From Streptomyces sp. NBC_01235 (GTDB lineage: Bacteria > Actinomycetota > Actinomycetes > Streptomycetales > Streptomycetaceae), in contig NZ_CP108513.1 in the NCBI RefSeq assembly GCF_035989285.1, positions 372,001 to 436,000 of the forward strand: DNA of 64,000 nucleotides, read 5' to 3'. Positions within the stretch are counted from its first letter, which is position 1; each line of letters starts with the position of its first letter. Under the pieces are notes generated by a model. The model saw nothing but the letters and a program-made list of their open reading frames with translations, did not search any database and was not told where the DNA came from. A program made the translations under genes and the position numbers. This document shows, piece after piece, positions 26,498 through 35,948 of the stretch.

Positions 26498-28303
26498 GTG
26501 CAAAGAAGAAGACTCGCGCGAACGCTGGGAACCTTCACCACGGCGTCGGCGCTGCTCCTGATCCCCATGGCGACAGCGCAGGCGTACAACCCGACGGGCG
26601 GGATCCTGTACCAGCTCGGCAGCGAACCGTGCCTGAAGGGGCGGGGCAACTGCGCGATCTACCCGAAGTCGGCGGAGCTGCCCAGCGGGCGTCTGGTCGC
26701 GTCGTTCGAGAAGTCCACCGTCGTGACCGAGACGGGAAGCGCCGACAAGCAGACCCTCCCGGTCTACAAGAGCGACGACCACGGAACGACATGGCAGCCG
26801 TTGTCCGAGGTCAAGGCACCGGCGTATCTGTCCAGCGACCCCCGGTACGCGAAGTACACGAGCAACTGGACCAACCCGTACCTCTACGTCCTTCCGCAGG
26901 ACGTCGGGAACCTGAAGCAGGGCACGCTGCTGCTGGCGAGCGTCGTGTCGGGCGACGACTACTACTACAAGGAGCACAAGGCAGCCGATCCGAACTGGAC
27001 GCCGTCCAACGACGGCGACCGCAAGGACCTGGCGATCGCCCTGTACTCCAGCACCGACGACGGCGCGACGTGGAACGTCCTCAACGTCGTCGCGACCGGC
27101 GGCTGGCAGGGCGGCAGCGCCGGCGCGGTCGGCCAGAACATCGCGGACGCGAACACGAACAGGCAGGTGGACCCCGTCTGGGAGCCGTACCTGATGGTCC
27201 ACAAGGGCCGGCTCGTCTGCTACTACTCCGACGAGAACGACTACACCGGCTTCGACGCGACCACCGGCGTCGCCACCCTGGACCCCGCGAACGACACCGC
27301 CACGGACTCGCATGGCCAGATCCTCGCCCACAAGACCTGGGACGGCCGTAGCGCGGCGTGGAGCGCTCCCGTCGTCGACGTCGCCGGACTGACGCAGAAC
27401 ATGGGCGGCGGCAAGACGGAGATCGGCAGCGGGCGGCCGGGCATGGCGAACGTCGTCCGCACGACGGACGGCAAGTGGCTGCTGACCTTCGAGTACTGGG
27501 GCGGAGGCGTCAACACCAAGTACGTGCTCGCCGACGACCCACTGAAGTTCTCCACCGGCTCTCCCACGGGCACGGGCGTCACCGCTTTGCCGCTCGACGC
27601 CGGTTCCCATGCCCTGGCGACAGGCGGCAGTCCGGTCCTCATCAGGCTTCCCGGCGGGCGCCTGGTCTACAACGCGGCCGGCAGCGGCAACGTCTGGGTC
27701 AACGACAGTGGACGCAGCGACGGCGCGTGGAAGGAGTACCAGACGACGTCGGCGGCCGGCTACAGCCGCAACCTGCAGTACGTCGAGGGCACCGGTCGTA
27801 TCGCGGTCCTCAACAACCAGGGCACCTCCACGATCGCCTACGCCGAGGTCGACCTCGGCCACTCGGACGGCGCCTACTACCAGCTGTTCAACCGCAGGAC
27901 CGACCAGGTGATCGGCACCGGGAACAAGACCAACGACGCCAACATCGGCAACGCGGACGTTCCCGACGTCCGGCTCGAGGCCCCCGGCTCGGCGGCGAAC
28001 GCGGACACCCAGTTCTGGCACGTGGTCACCGAGCCGAACGGCGGCGTGAGCCTGCTGAACAAGTCGGGCGGCCGGGCCGCGGCCATCTGGACCGGCAACG
28101 CGACGGCCAGCCAGAAGATCGGCCAGTGGGTCGACAACAGCGCCACCGGCAGCTGGAACCTCGTCAGGACCAGTGACGGGTTCTACAAGCTGCAGTCCGT
28201 CAGGAACACGAACCTGTACCTGACCGGTGCGTCCGCCGGGGCGCAGCTGACCTTGCAGAACGCGCTCACGGACGGCTCGCAGGACTGGGAGCTCGTGCAG
28301 TAG
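26498..28303 (+). CDS. Secreted sialidase-fold exo-arabinanase-like hydrolase (GH93-like) with C-terminal ricin-type lectin domain
   Basis: About 601 residues. GTG 26498 has GAGGAGG 5 bases upstream. The signal peptide runs LARTLGTFTTASALLLIPMATAQA. The catalytic part begins YNPTGGILYQLGSEPCLKG and contains BNR/Asp-box-like repeats (KSDDHGTTW, SSTDDGATW) of a six-bladed propeller, then VDPVWEPYLMVHKGRLVCYY. The whole resembles GH93 exo-alpha-1,5-L-arabinanases. The last 140 residues (from about YYQLFNRRTDQVIGTGNKTN) form a ricin-B/CBM13-like trefoil ending in QDWELVQ, which should bind polysaccharide. It lies 20 bases downstream of the GH42 gene. GH93 assignment is by recalled similarity; another BNR-type glycosidase is possible. 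Confidence 0.78.
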   Translation: MQRRRLARTLGTFTTASALLLIPMATAQAYNPTGGILYQLGSEPCLKGRGNCAIYPKSAELPSGRLVASFEKSTVVTETGSADKQTLPVYKSDDHGTTWQPLSEVKAPAYLSSDPRYAKYTSNWTNPYLYVLPQDVGNLKQGTLLLASVVSGDDYYYKEHKAADPNWTPSNDGDRKDLAIALYSSTDDGATWNVLNVVATGGWQGGSAGAVGQNIADANTNRQVDPVWEPYLMVHKGRLVCYYSDENDYTGFDATTGVATLDPANDTATDSHGQILAHKTWDGRSAAWSAPVVDVAGLTQNMGGGKTEIGSGRPGMANVVRTTDGKWLLTFEYWGGGVNTKYVLADDPLKFSTGSPTGTGVTALPLDAGSHALATGGSPVLIRLPGGRLVYNAAGSGNVWVNDSGRSDGAWKEYQTTSAAGYSRNLQYVEGTGRIAVLNNQGTSTIAYAEVDLGHSDGAYYQLFNRRTDQVIGTGNKTNDANIGNADVPDVRLEAPGSAANADTQFWHVVTEPNGGVSLLNKSGGRAAAIWTGNATASQKIGQWVDNSATGSWNLVRTSDGFYKLQSVRNTNLYLTGASAGAQLTLQNALTDGSQDWELVQ

Positions 28304-28304
28304 G

Positions 28305-28955
28305 TCACCGCTGGGCGGCCGTGTGCAGGGCGTCCAGCACGTCCGCGTCCGAGAGCTGCTGGAAGTCCTCGTACCACAGGCCGACGGCCATGAAGTGGAC
28401 CGGTTGATGCAGGCAGATCACCTCGTCGGCCTCGGCGCGCAGCAGGCGCACGGCCTCCGGCGAGCCGACCGGCACGGCCAGCACGACCTGCCGGGGCGCC
28501 CGGCGCCGTACGGACCGCAGCGCGGCGCGGGCCGTGACGCCGGTCGCCAGCCCGTCGTCCACGACGATCACGGTGCGTCCCCGCAGGTCGGGGGCGGGGC
28601 GGCCCTCTCGGTACAGCCGCTCGCGGCGACGCAGTTCCGTGCGTTCCCGCTCCACCACCGGGGCGAGCTCGCTCCCGCTGAGCCCAAGCCTGCCGAGGGT
28701 GTCCTCGTCGAAGAGCGCCTCGTCGTCGCCGGTGATGGCGCCGACGCCGAGCTCCTCCTGGAAGGGGGCGCCGATCTTCCGCACGACGAGCACGTCCAGC
28801 GGGGCGCCGAGTACCTGCGCGACCTCCGCGGCCACGGTGACGCCGCCGCGTGGCAGGGCGAGCACGACGGGGTCGGGCAGGGCGCCCCGCTCCTGCTGTG
28901 CCCGCAGCAGATCGGCCAGCTTGCGTCCGGCCTGCCTTCGATCACGGAACTGCAT
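28305..28955 (-). CDS. Phosphoribosyltransferase family protein
   Basis: A 216-residue protein. The PRPP-binding signature is VIVVDDGLATGVTARAAL, and the N-terminus FRDRRQAGRKLADLLRAQQE plus LALPRGGVTVAAEVAQVL matches the short phosphoribosyltransferases found in actinobacterial dormancy regulons. It probably handles a purine or pyrimidine base, but the acceptor is unknown. It lies 21 bases downstream of a hydrolase gene in the same operon; in Mycobacterium tuberculosis the two domains are fused in Rv0571c, a DosR-regulon protein. Its stop lies one base from the convergent GH93-like gene's stop. Confidence 0.9.
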   Translation of the reverse strand: MQFRDRRQAGRKLADLLRAQQERGALPDPVVLALPRGGVTVAAEVAQVLGAPLDVLVVRKIGAPFQEELGVGAITGDDEALFDEDTLGRLGLSGSELAPVVERERTELRRRERLYREGRPAPDLRGRTVIVVDDGLATGVTARAALRSVRRRAPRQVVLAVPVGSPEAVRLLRAEADEVICLHQPVHFMAVGLWYEDFQQLSDADVLDALHTAAQR

Positions 28956-28976
28956 GGCGACAGCCGCTCCTTCCGG

Positions 28977-29666
28977 TCAGTCCTCCCCCGTCTCGGGCGC
29001 TCCGTCCTCCCTGAGAGGCACGAGCTTCAGGCGGTCGTCGCACCACTCCTTCGCCGCCTCGGCGACCCGCTCCAGCGCGCCGGGCTCCTCGAACAGGTGA
29101 GTGGCGCCCGGCACCACCTGGAGGGAGTGCGGAACACGCAGCCTGCGGGCCGCCTCCCGGTTCAGCCGCAGCACTTCCGGGTCCCGGCCGCCCACGAGGA
29201 ACAGTACCGGCGCCCGTACGTGCTCCAGGGCCGGGCCCGCCAGGTCGGGCCGCCCCCCGCGTGACACGACGGTCAGGACCTGGTCCGGCCGCTCGGCGGC
29301 GGCCACCAGAGCCGCTGCCGCGCCGGTACTGGCACCGAACAGCACGACGGGAAGTGCCCGGGTGTCGTGCTGGGCCGCCAGCCAGTCGATGACGCCGACG
29401 ACGCGGTGGCCCAGCAGCGGTATGTCGAAGCGGTGCACGCCCGTCGCCGCGTCCTCGATGTCCTCGCGCTCGGTGAGCAGATCGATCAACAGGGTGCCCA
29501 TGCCGACGGTGCGCAGTTCGGCGGCGACCATGCGGTTGCGCGGGCTGTGCCGGGAGCTGCCGCTGCCGTGGGCGAACAGCACCACGGCTCGGGCCGGTGT
29601 CGGTACGACGAGGTCACCCGTCATCGCGGCACCGTCGACGGGCACCCGGACCAGTTGGGAGATCAT
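28977..29666 (-). CDS. Alpha/beta hydrolase (dienelactone hydrolase-like)
   Basis: A 229-residue cytoplasmic alpha/beta hydrolase. The oxyanion region reads VLFAHGSGSSRHSPRNRMVA, the nucleophile elbow is LFGASTGAAAAL with Ser as nucleophile, the acid is in LVGGRDPEVL, and the catalytic His in GATHLFEEPGALE. This is the dienelactone-hydrolase-like type that partners or fuses with phosphoribosyltransferases in stress regulons. It is first in a two-gene minus-strand operon, divergent from a small membrane protein gene. Confidence 0.9.
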   Translation of the reverse strand: MISQLVRVPVDGAAMTGDLVVPTPARAVVLFAHGSGSSRHSPRNRMVAAELRTVGMGTLLIDLLTEREDIEDAATGVHRFDIPLLGHRVVGVIDWLAAQHDTRALPVVLFGASTGAAAALVAAAERPDQVLTVVSRGGRPDLAGPALEHVRAPVLFLVGGRDPEVLRLNREAARRLRVPHSLQVVPGATHLFEEPGALERVAEAAKEWCDDRLKLVPLREDGAPETGED

Positions 29667-29779
29667 CGCTCGCCCCCTTCCTCGCCGGCCCGTCCGGACT
29701 GCTTACCGGGTATCCAGAGTGCGGTGGACCAACCGGGGTACTCGTGGCGTCGAAGCACTCTTGCGGGGAGATGACCAGG

Positions 29780-30082
29780 ATGCTGCTCATCGGACTGCTC
29801 CTGCTCGCGGCCACTGCGGCCTTCACCGGCCTGGTGATCGCCGACAACCTGTCCGGCGGCCCCGAGTACAGCGTGTCGGTGCTCGATCACCACATCGCCA
29901 CCATGAACACGCTCGCCGTCTTCAGCTCCGGCCTGGCGCTGGCGCTCCTCTTCAGTCTGGGCCTGGCCGTGGCGGCGAGCGGGGCCGTCCACCGCCGTCA
30001 CCGCCACCGCAGGCCGCGGGTCGGCGGTACACGCCGCACCACGGTTTCGGGCGAGACGGCCGGTCCGGACGCCCAGGACTGA
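29780..30082 (+). CDS. Small membrane protein, two TM segments
   Basis: About 100 residues. Two hydrophobic helices, MLLIGLLLLAATAAFTGLVI and AVFSSGLALALLFSLGLAVA, are joined by a polar loop (DNLSGGPEYSVSVLDHHIAT) and followed by a basic His/Arg-rich tail. Start ATG 29780 gives GGGGAG a normal 9-base spacing; ATG 29771 would abut it. No family function is known to me. It lies between stress-type genes and precedes archease by 21 bases. Confidence 0.75.
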   Translation: MLLIGLLLLAATAAFTGLVIADNLSGGPEYSVSVLDHHIATMNTLAVFSSGLALALLFSLGLAVAASGAVHRRHRHRRPRVGGTRRTTVSGETAGPDAQD

Positions 30083-30103
30083 CGCGACGGGTCGGGAGAG
30101 GTG

Positions 30104-30568
30104 ATGGCGGTCATGGTCGGCGACGCGGACGACGACATTCAGGCGCGGCGGCAGGGCGAGAGCGGCCACCGGACGGTGCCGCACACCGCCGACATCCGCG
30201 TCGACGCATGGGGCACGAGCCGCGAGCGCTGTCTGGTGGAGGCGGCGCTGGGGATGGTGGAGTGCTTCGCCGATGTCACGGCGGTGCGGCCCACCGCCGT
30301 GGAGCGGGTCCGGTTTACGGAGGCCGCCGACGACGATCTGCTGGCGGCGCTGCTGGACGAGGTCGTCTACCGGCTGGAGGTGCACGGCCAGGTGCCCGTC
30401 GATCTGGAGGCGGACGCCACGGACGGCGCCCTCGACGTGCGGATGGCGGTCGCCGGGCTGGCGGAGGTGGAGATCATCGGCGCCGTGCCGAAGGCCGTCG
30501 CATGGCACGAGCTGCACATCGGGCCCGACGCGTACGGCTGGTCGTGCGCGGTGACAGTCGACGTGTGA
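30104..30568 (+). CDS. Archease family protein
   Basis: About 154 residues. The archease fold is recognisable from HRTVPHTADIRVDAWGTSRE (with the conserved HTADxxxxAxG), ECFADVTAVRP, LLAALLDEVVYRLEVHGQVP and the C-terminal Asp in VTVDV. Archease activates the RNA ligase RtcB, helping guanylylation and multiple turnover. ATG 30104 follows GGGAGAG with proper spacing; the GTG three bases earlier is too close. The rtcB gene is encoded convergently 112 bases away, so the pair is not co-transcribed but is clearly linked. Confidence 0.9.
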   Translation: MAVMVGDADDDIQARRQGESGHRTVPHTADIRVDAWGTSRERCLVEAALGMVECFADVTAVRPTAVERVRFTEAADDDLLAALLDEVVYRLEVHGQVPVDLEADATDGALDVRMAVAGLAEVEIIGAVPKAVAWHELHIGPDAYGWSCAVTVDV

Positions 30569-30586
30569 CCGCCGAGGGGCGACCCT

Positions 30587-30670
30587 CGACAGGTGACCTT
30601 CGACGGGTGACCGGCCGAGCGGATCACGCCTTCCCCATGTTCTCGACTCACGCCTTCCCCATGTCTCGAC
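30587..30670. repeat. Short tandem duplications between archease and rtcB
   Basis: Two small duplications fill the convergent gap. Units around TCGACAGGTGACC and TCGACGGGTGACC lie at 30587-30613. A 24/23-base pair of copies at 30624-30647 and 30648-30670, each containing TCACGCCTTCCCCATGT, differ by one T. No clear terminator hairpin is seen here. Confidence 0.6.
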
Positions 30671-30680
30671 GTCCCTGCGC

Positions 30681-32093
30681 TCAGCCCTTCACCACCCCCA
30701 GCGGCACCAGCCGGGCCACCCTGCGGCACAGTCCCGCGCTCTCGCTCACCGCGACCACCTCGCCCACGTCCTTGTACGCCTCCGGGGTCTCCTCGGACAG
30801 ACCGCGCAACGACCGGGGACGCACCGCGATGCCGTGCGCCTCCAGCCGGGCCCGCAGCTCCTCGCCGGTGACCGTACGCGCCGCCCGGTGACGGCTCATC
30901 ACCCGGCCCGCCCCATGGCAGGTGGAGAAGAACGCGCCGCCGCCGGGCACTCCGGCGAGCACGTAGGATGCCGTGCCCATGGTGCCGGGAATCAGCACCG
31001 GCTGCCCGAACTCCCTTATATCCTGGGGCAGTTCGGGGTGTCCGGGCGGGAAGGCACGGGTCGCGCCCTTGCGGTGCACGCACAGCCGGCGGCGCCTGCC
31101 GTCCACCGTGTGGATCTCGGTCTTGGCGAGGTTGTGGGACACGTCGTACACGAGGGAGAGACGGACGCCGGCGTCATCGCGAAAGACCCGGCGGGCGGCG
31201 TCGGACAGCAGTTGGCGGTTCGCGCGGCCGTAGTTGGCGGCCGCCGCCATCGCGCCCAGATAGGCCTGTCCCTCCGGCGAATCGACGGGGGTGCAGGCGA
31301 GCTGCCGGTCGGGCACGGTGATGCCGTAGCGGGCCATCGCACGGTCCATCGCCCGGACGTGGTCGGTGCAGATCTGGTGTCCCAGGCCGCGCGAACCGCA
31401 GTGGATCATCACGCACACCTGGCCGGGCTCGATCCCGAAGGCAGCGGCGACCGTGTCGTCGTAGACCTCGGCCACCCGCTGTACCTCCAGGAAGTGGTTG
31501 GCGGAGCCCAGACTGCCGACCTGCCCGAGGCCGCGCTCCCTGGCCCGCTGACTCACCTGCCTCACATCGGCGTCGCCGACCGCCCCGCCGTCCTCGCAGC
31601 GCAGCAGGTCGCGCTGCTCGCCGTACCCCTCCTCGACGGCGTACCGGGAACCGCCCCGCAGGATCCGCTCCAGTTGCCCGGGGCCGGTGAGCCGCCACAC
31701 CCCGCCGGGTCCCGCGCCGCGTGGGACCGCCCGGTCCAGGCCGTCCATGACCGCGGGCAGCGCGGACCGGAGCGTTTGGTCGTCGGTGTCGGCTGCCAGC
31801 AGCCGCACCCCGCAGGAGATGTCGAAGCCGACCCCGCCCGGCGAGACCACGCCGCCGTCGTCCACGTCGGTCGCGGCCACTCCGCCGATGGGGAAGCCGT
31901 AGCCCCAGTGGATGTCCGGCATGGCGTACGAGGCGGCGACGATGCCCGGCAGGGTGGCCACGTTGACGACCTGCTCCAGCGACTGTTCGGCGTCGGCCAG
32001 CAGGTCACGGGAGGCGAACACCACGCCGGGCACCCGCATCCGTCCCCGGCGTTCGATGCGGAAGCGGTAGGGGCGCTCCTCCACCAGCTCCAT
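30681..32093 (-). CDS. rtcB: RtcB RNA-splicing ligase
   Basis: About 470 residues. GTP/Mn-dependent RNA ligase joining 2',3'-cyclic-phosphate (or 3'-phosphate) ends to 5'-OH ends in RNA repair. Family signatures in order: [14 protein letters not shown], the metal Cys in [11 protein letters not shown], the Asn/His of [58 protein letters not shown], and STCHGAGR with the GMP-accepting His near 393. ATG 32093 follows GGAGG by 5 bases. It is convergent with archease and divergent (87 bases) from a CapA-like gene. Actinobacterial copies probably repair stress-cleaved tRNA or rRNA (inference). Confidence 0.95.
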   Translation of the reverse strand: MELVEERPYRFRIERRGRMRVPGVVFASRDLLADAEQSLEQVVNVATLPGIVAASYAMPDIHWGYGFPIGGVAATDVDDGGVVSPGGVGFDISCGVRLLAADTDDQTLRSALPAVMDGLDRAVPRGAGPGGVWRLTGPGQLERILRGGSRYAVEEGYGEQRDLLRCEDGGAVGDADVRQVSQRARERGLGQVGSLGSANHFLEVQRVAEVYDDTVAAAFGIEPGQVCVMIHCGSRGLGHQICTDHVRAMDRAMARYGITVPDRQLACTPVDSPEGQAYLGAMAAAANYGRANRQLLSDAARRVFRDDAGVRLSLVYDVSHNLAKTEIHTVDGRRRRLCVHRKGATRAFPPGHPELPQDIREFGQPVLIPGTMGTASYVLAGVPGGGAFFSTCHGAGRVMSRHRAARTVTGEELRARLEAHGIAVRPRSLRGLSEETPEAYKDVGEVVAVSESAGLCRRVARLVPLGVVKG

Positions 32094-32179
32094 CGCGACC
32101 TCCAGCGGCTCGCGTGCGCCCCTTCGGGGTACCCGCGCCGACCGCCTCCACGCGTGCACGGGAGGGTTACCGTGGGGAC

Positions 32180-33286
32180 ATGGGCGGCGCTGTCGTGACG
32201 CTGTTCCTGTGCGGCGATGTGATGCTCGGGCGCGGCGTCGATCAGATCCTTGCGCATCCCGGCAGTCCTCGACTGCGGGAGGGCTACGTGGGCGACGCCC
32301 GGGACTACGTCCGGCTGGCGGAGTCCGTCAACGGGCCGATACCCGCTCCCGTCGCCCCCTCCTGGCCGTGGGGCGAGGCGCTGCGGTTGCTGGCGGAGAG
32401 CGTCCCGGACGTCAGGATCGTCAACCTGGAGACGTCCGTCACGCGCTGCGACGCCTTCGCGCCCGGCAAGGCGGTCCACTACCGGATGCACCCGGCCAAC
32501 CTGCCCGCTCTCACGACGGCCCGGCCCGACGTCTGCGTCCTGGCCAACAATCACGTGCTGGACTTCGGCCGCCCCGGCCTGGAGGAGACGCTCGACTCCC
32601 TGGCCCGCGCGGGCCTGCGGACGGCGGGGGCCGGACGCGGCCCCGACGAGGCCTACGCGCCCGCCGCGGTGCCCGTCCCGGGTGGCGGCCGGGTGCTCGT
32701 GTTCGGCCTCGGGGCGCGGTCCGGCGGCGTACCGCCCGACTGGGCGGCGAGACCGACACTGGCCGGCGTCTCCTACCTGCCCGAGCTGTCGGCGGAGACG
32801 GCCGCCGCGGTGGTCCACCATGTGCGGCGGACGAAGCGCTCGGGCGACCTCGCGGTCGTGTCGGTGCACTGGGGTTCCAACTGGGGATACCGCATCCCCC
32901 GCGATCAGATCCGCTTCGCGCGCGCCCTGGTGGACGGCGGCGTCGATCTCGTCCACGGCCATTCCTCACACCATCCCCGCCCTGTCGAGGTGTACCGCGA
33001 CCGGCTCGTCCTGCACGGCTGCGGGGACTTCATCGACGACTACGAGGGCATCTCCGGCCACGAGGAGTACCGCGACGATCTGCGGATCGCCTACCTCGTC
33101 GAGGTGGCGGCGGACACGGGCCGGCTGAGGGGCCTGCGCATGGTGCCCCTGCGGGCCCGGCGCATGCGGCTGGAACCCGCGCCGGACGCGGACCGCGCCT
33201 GGCTGCGCGCGACGCTGGACAGAATCAGTGACGGCGTACGCGTCACTCTGGCCCCGGACGGCACGCTCGCCCTGGCGCCCGGGTGA
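32180..33286 (+). CDS. CapA-family (PGA synthesis-like) metallophosphatase-fold protein
   Basis: About 368 residues. The protein opens with [20 protein letters not shown], the CapA GDxMLGR motif. Later [53 protein letters not shown] and [14 protein letters not shown] follow the conserved metal-binding order of the family. CapA homologues act in poly-gamma-glutamate synthesis, but many soluble bacterial members have unknown roles. No signal peptide or TM helix is seen, so this copy is probably cytoplasmic. It is divergent from rtcB with an 87-base shared promoter region. Confidence 0.87.
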   Translation: MGGAVVTLFLCGDVMLGRGVDQILAHPGSPRLREGYVGDARDYVRLAESVNGPIPAPVAPSWPWGEALRLLAESVPDVRIVNLETSVTRCDAFAPGKAVHYRMHPANLPALTTARPDVCVLANNHVLDFGRPGLEETLDSLARAGLRTAGAGRGPDEAYAPAAVPVPGGGRVLVFGLGARSGGVPPDWAARPTLAGVSYLPELSAETAAAVVHHVRRTKRSGDLAVVSVHWGSNWGYRIPRDQIRFARALVDGGVDLVHGHSSHHPRPVEVYRDRLVLHGCGDFIDDYEGISGHEEYRDDLRIAYLVEVAADTGRLRGLRMVPLRARRMRLEPAPDADRAWLRATLDRISDGVRVTLAPDGTLALAPG

Positions 33287-33325
33287 GCCGGGCCGGGCGA
33301 GGTGCGGGCAGGGCGGCGGCCGCGC

Positions 33326-33694
33326 TCACGTCCTGCCCGGACCGCCCCCGCCGAACGATCCGCCGGTTCCGGAGTCCCAGCGCGGGCGGGTCTGGTCCTC
33401 GCTGCGTTTGGTGCCGGAGGCGTTGAGTCGGTGGGGTGTCAGGCGCTCGCTCCCGTCGGCGGCGCGGGGCATCTCGTCCGGTTCCCGCATCTCCCGCCCG
33501 TCGTGGGCGGAGCCGGACGCCGGCCGCGTGGGCTGCTCGCTGCGCCGGGGAGGCCGTGGCTCGTCTCGCCGTACCTTGATGCCCAGGCGAACGGCCCAGA
33601 TCAGCGCACCGGTGATCACGAGACCACCGACGAGCACGGCCACCACGCCGAACACGGAACCCTCCGCTGCCACTTCGTAGGACGTCATCTGCAT
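33326..33694 (-). CDS. DUF6479 family small membrane protein
   Basis: About 122 residues with one TM helix, SVFGVVAVLVGGLVITGALIWAVRLG, after a short N-terminus, then a polar basic tail ending SEDQTRPRWDSGTGGSFGGG. The R(x)EPxxPxxxEQP tail and the TxxSEDQTRPRW ending are typical of the Streptomyces-restricted DUF6479 family. Function unknown. Start ATG 33694 (MQMTSYEV) or 33688 cannot be separated; no strong ribosome site is seen. It converges on the CapA-like gene and is divergent from ctaD. Confidence 0.78.
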   Translation of the reverse strand: MQMTSYEVAAEGSVFGVVAVLVGGLVITGALIWAVRLGIKVRRDEPRPPRRSEQPTRPASGSAHDGREMREPDEMPRAADGSERLTPHRLNASGTKRSEDQTRPRWDSGTGGSFGGGGPGRT

Positions 33695-33873
33695 CCGCGC
33701 CGGGTACCCGCACACGCCGGATGCATCCCCGGCGGCTCACCTGGCCCCCCCTGACGGCGGACAGGAGGCGTGGCGCGGCCGGATCGAGTGGGGCACGGCA
33801 GTAGCGTCGGCGCTGCCGCGCGCGTTCACTCCCCGTCCGCGCCCGGTCACCGCCGGTTTCCTGGAGGAGGACG

Positions 33874-35547
33874 ATGACCGAACTGTCGGAACGCGCCGAC
33901 GAGGACCGGAGCCGCGCCGCCTCCCCGCACTCCCTCGGCCGTACGCTGCTGCGCTGGGCGGCCACCACCGACCACAAGGTGATCGGCCGCCTGTACATGG
34001 TCACGGCGTTCTGCTTCTTCCTCTTCGCCGGTCTGCTGGCGCTGGCGATGCGCGCCGAACTGGCCCGTCCGGGGCTTCAGTTCACCAGCGAGCAGGGGTA
34101 CAACCAGCTCTTCACCATCCACGGCACGATCATGATGCTGCTCTTCGCGACGCCGATGTTCGCCGGGTTCGCGAACGCCGTGATGCCGCTGCAGATCGGG
34201 GCACCGGACGTGGCCTTCCCCCGGCTGAACGCGCTGTCGTACTGGATGTACCTGTTCGGCGGCCTGATGGTGGTGTCGGGGTTCGTGGTGCCGGGTGGCG
34301 CGGCGGCGTTCGGCTGGTTCGCGTACGCGCCGCTGAACAGCGAATACCACTCCCCCGGCGCGGGCGGCGACCTGTGGGTGATGGGGCTCGTGGTCACCGG
34401 TGTGTCGACCACCCTGGGCGCGGTCAACTTCGTCACCACGATCATGTGTCTGCGCGCTCCGGGGATGACCATGTTCCGGATGCCGATCTTCACCTGGAAC
34501 GTGCTGTTCACCTCGATCCTGGTGCTGCCCGCGTTCCCCGTGCTCACCGCGGCGCTGCTGGCGCTGGAGTCGGACCGGAAGTTCGGCAGCCACGTCTTCG
34601 ACGCGACGAACGGGGGCGCGATCCTCTGGCAGCACCTGTTCTGGTTCTTCGGGCATCCCGAGGTGTACATCGTGGCGCTGCCGTTCTTCGGGATCATCTC
34701 GGAGATCATCCCCGTGTTCGCGCGCAAGCCCCTGTTCGGCTACCTGCCGATGATCGGCGCGACGATCGCGATCACCATGCTGTCCGCGGTGGTCTGGGCG
34801 CACCACATGTTCGCCACGGGAGCGGTGCTGCTGCCGTTCTTCTCGCTGATGTCGTTCTTGATCGCGGTGCCCACCGGCATCAAGTTCTTCGCGTGGATCG
34901 GCACCATGCACCGGGGATCCCTGTCGTTCGAGACGCCCATGCTGTGGGCGCTGGGCTTCCTGGTGTCGTTCCTGCTCGGCGGGCTGAGCGGGGTGCTCAT
35001 CGCGTCCCCGCCGCTCGACTTCCACCTCACCGACTCGTACTTCATCGTGGCGCACCTGCACTACGTGCTGTTCGGCACCGTGGTCTTCGCGATGTTCGCC
35101 GGGTTCTACTTCTGGTGGCCGAAGTTCACGGGGCGGATGCTGGACGAGCGGCTGGGCAAGCTGCACTTCTGGCTGCTGTTCCCGGCGTTCCAGCTGACGT
35201 TCCTGGTGCAGCACTGGCTCGGCGAGGAGGGCATGCCCCGCCGGTACGCCGACTACCTCCCGTCCGACGGCTTCACGCTGCTGAACACGCTGTCGTCGGT
35301 GGGCGCCTTCCTGCTCGGGGTGTCCACCCTGCCGTTCCTGTACAACGTGTGGTACACGGCGCGTCACGGGCGGCCCGTCACCGAGGACGACCCGTGGGGG
35401 TACGGGCGCGCACTGGAGTGGGCGACGGCGTGTCCGCCGCCCCGGCACAACTTCGCGGCGCTGCCGCGGGTGCGGTCGGAGTCCCCGGCCTTCGATCTGC
35501 ACCATCCGGCAGTCGTGCAGCGGGCACGTGAGGAGGGTCTGCGATGA
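33874..35547 (+). CDS. ctaD: Cytochrome c oxidase subunit I (secondary copy)
   Basis: A 557-residue catalytic subunit of an aa3-type oxidase, with 12 or more TM helices. Ligands visible in order: low-spin haem His in [15 protein letters not shown], CuB His and cross-linked Tyr in [14 protein letters not shown], the CuB His pair in WAHHMFATG, haem a3 and a His in [13 protein letters not shown] 33874 is preceded by GGAGGAGG. It is followed by the small subunit CtaF with a 4-base overlap, but no CtaC (CuA subunit) or CtaE lies nearby, so this is a secondary subunit set rather than the housekeeping cluster. Confidence 0.94.
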   Translation: MTELSERADEDRSRAASPHSLGRTLLRWAATTDHKVIGRLYMVTAFCFFLFAGLLALAMRAELARPGLQFTSEQGYNQLFTIHGTIMMLLFATPMFAGFANAVMPLQIGAPDVAFPRLNALSYWMYLFGGLMVVSGFVVPGGAAAFGWFAYAPLNSEYHSPGAGGDLWVMGLVVTGVSTTLGAVNFVTTIMCLRAPGMTMFRMPIFTWNVLFTSILVLPAFPVLTAALLALESDRKFGSHVFDATNGGAILWQHLFWFFGHPEVYIVALPFFGIISEIIPVFARKPLFGYLPMIGATIAITMLSAVVWAHHMFATGAVLLPFFSLMSFLIAVPTGIKFFAWIGTMHRGSLSFETPMLWALGFLVSFLLGGLSGVLIASPPLDFHLTDSYFIVAHLHYVLFGTVVFAMFAGFYFWWPKFTGRMLDERLGKLHFWLLFPAFQLTFLVQHWLGEEGMPRRYADYLPSDGFTLLNTLSSVGAFLLGVSTLPFLYNVWYTARHGRPVTEDDPWGYGRALEWATACPPPRHNFAALPRVRSESPAFDLHHPAVVQRAREEGLR

Positions 35548-35948
35548 GGACCGAGGCGTGGCTCTTCGGCGGTGTCGCCGCCTTCTTCGGGGGCTCAGCC
35601 GTGCTCTACGCGGTGTGGTCGCACGCCGATCCGGCCGGTACGGCGGCGCTGATCGTCGCATGCCTCATGGCCGCGGTGATCTCGTTCTTCTGCGCGACGC
35701 ACTACCGGCGCAAGGGACTGCGTCCTCAGGACCGCGGGGACGCCGAAGTCGCCGAGGGCGCCGGGCCGCTGGAGTTCTTCCCGCCCGAGAGCCACTGGCC
35801 GGTCGTCGTCGCCGCCGGGTTCGCCGTCGCCGCGACCGGGGTGGTGTACGGGCTGTGGCTGTTCCTCATCGGCGTCGGCGTGCTGGGAGCCGGAGTGTTC
35901 GGAATGGTCTTCCAGTACGCCGACCGGGGCTCCGGCCGGGTGGGCTGA
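35544..35948 (+). CDS. ctaF: Cytochrome c oxidase subunit IV, actinobacterial type
   Basis: A 134-residue membrane protein with four hydrophobic segments ([59 protein letters not shown] and a final one). The central FFPPESHWP matches the actinobacterial CtaF family, a small structural oxidase subunit. ATG 35544 overlaps the ctaD stop by 4 bases. Its 3' end runs 83 bases into the convergent qcrB coding region. Confidence 0.88.
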   Translation: MRTEAWLFGGVAAFFGGSAVLYAVWSHADPAGTAALIVACLMAAVISFFCATHYRRKGLRPQDRGDAEVAEGAGPLEFFPPESHWPVVVAAGFAVAATGVVYGLWLFLIGVGVLGAGVFGMVFQYADRGSGRVG

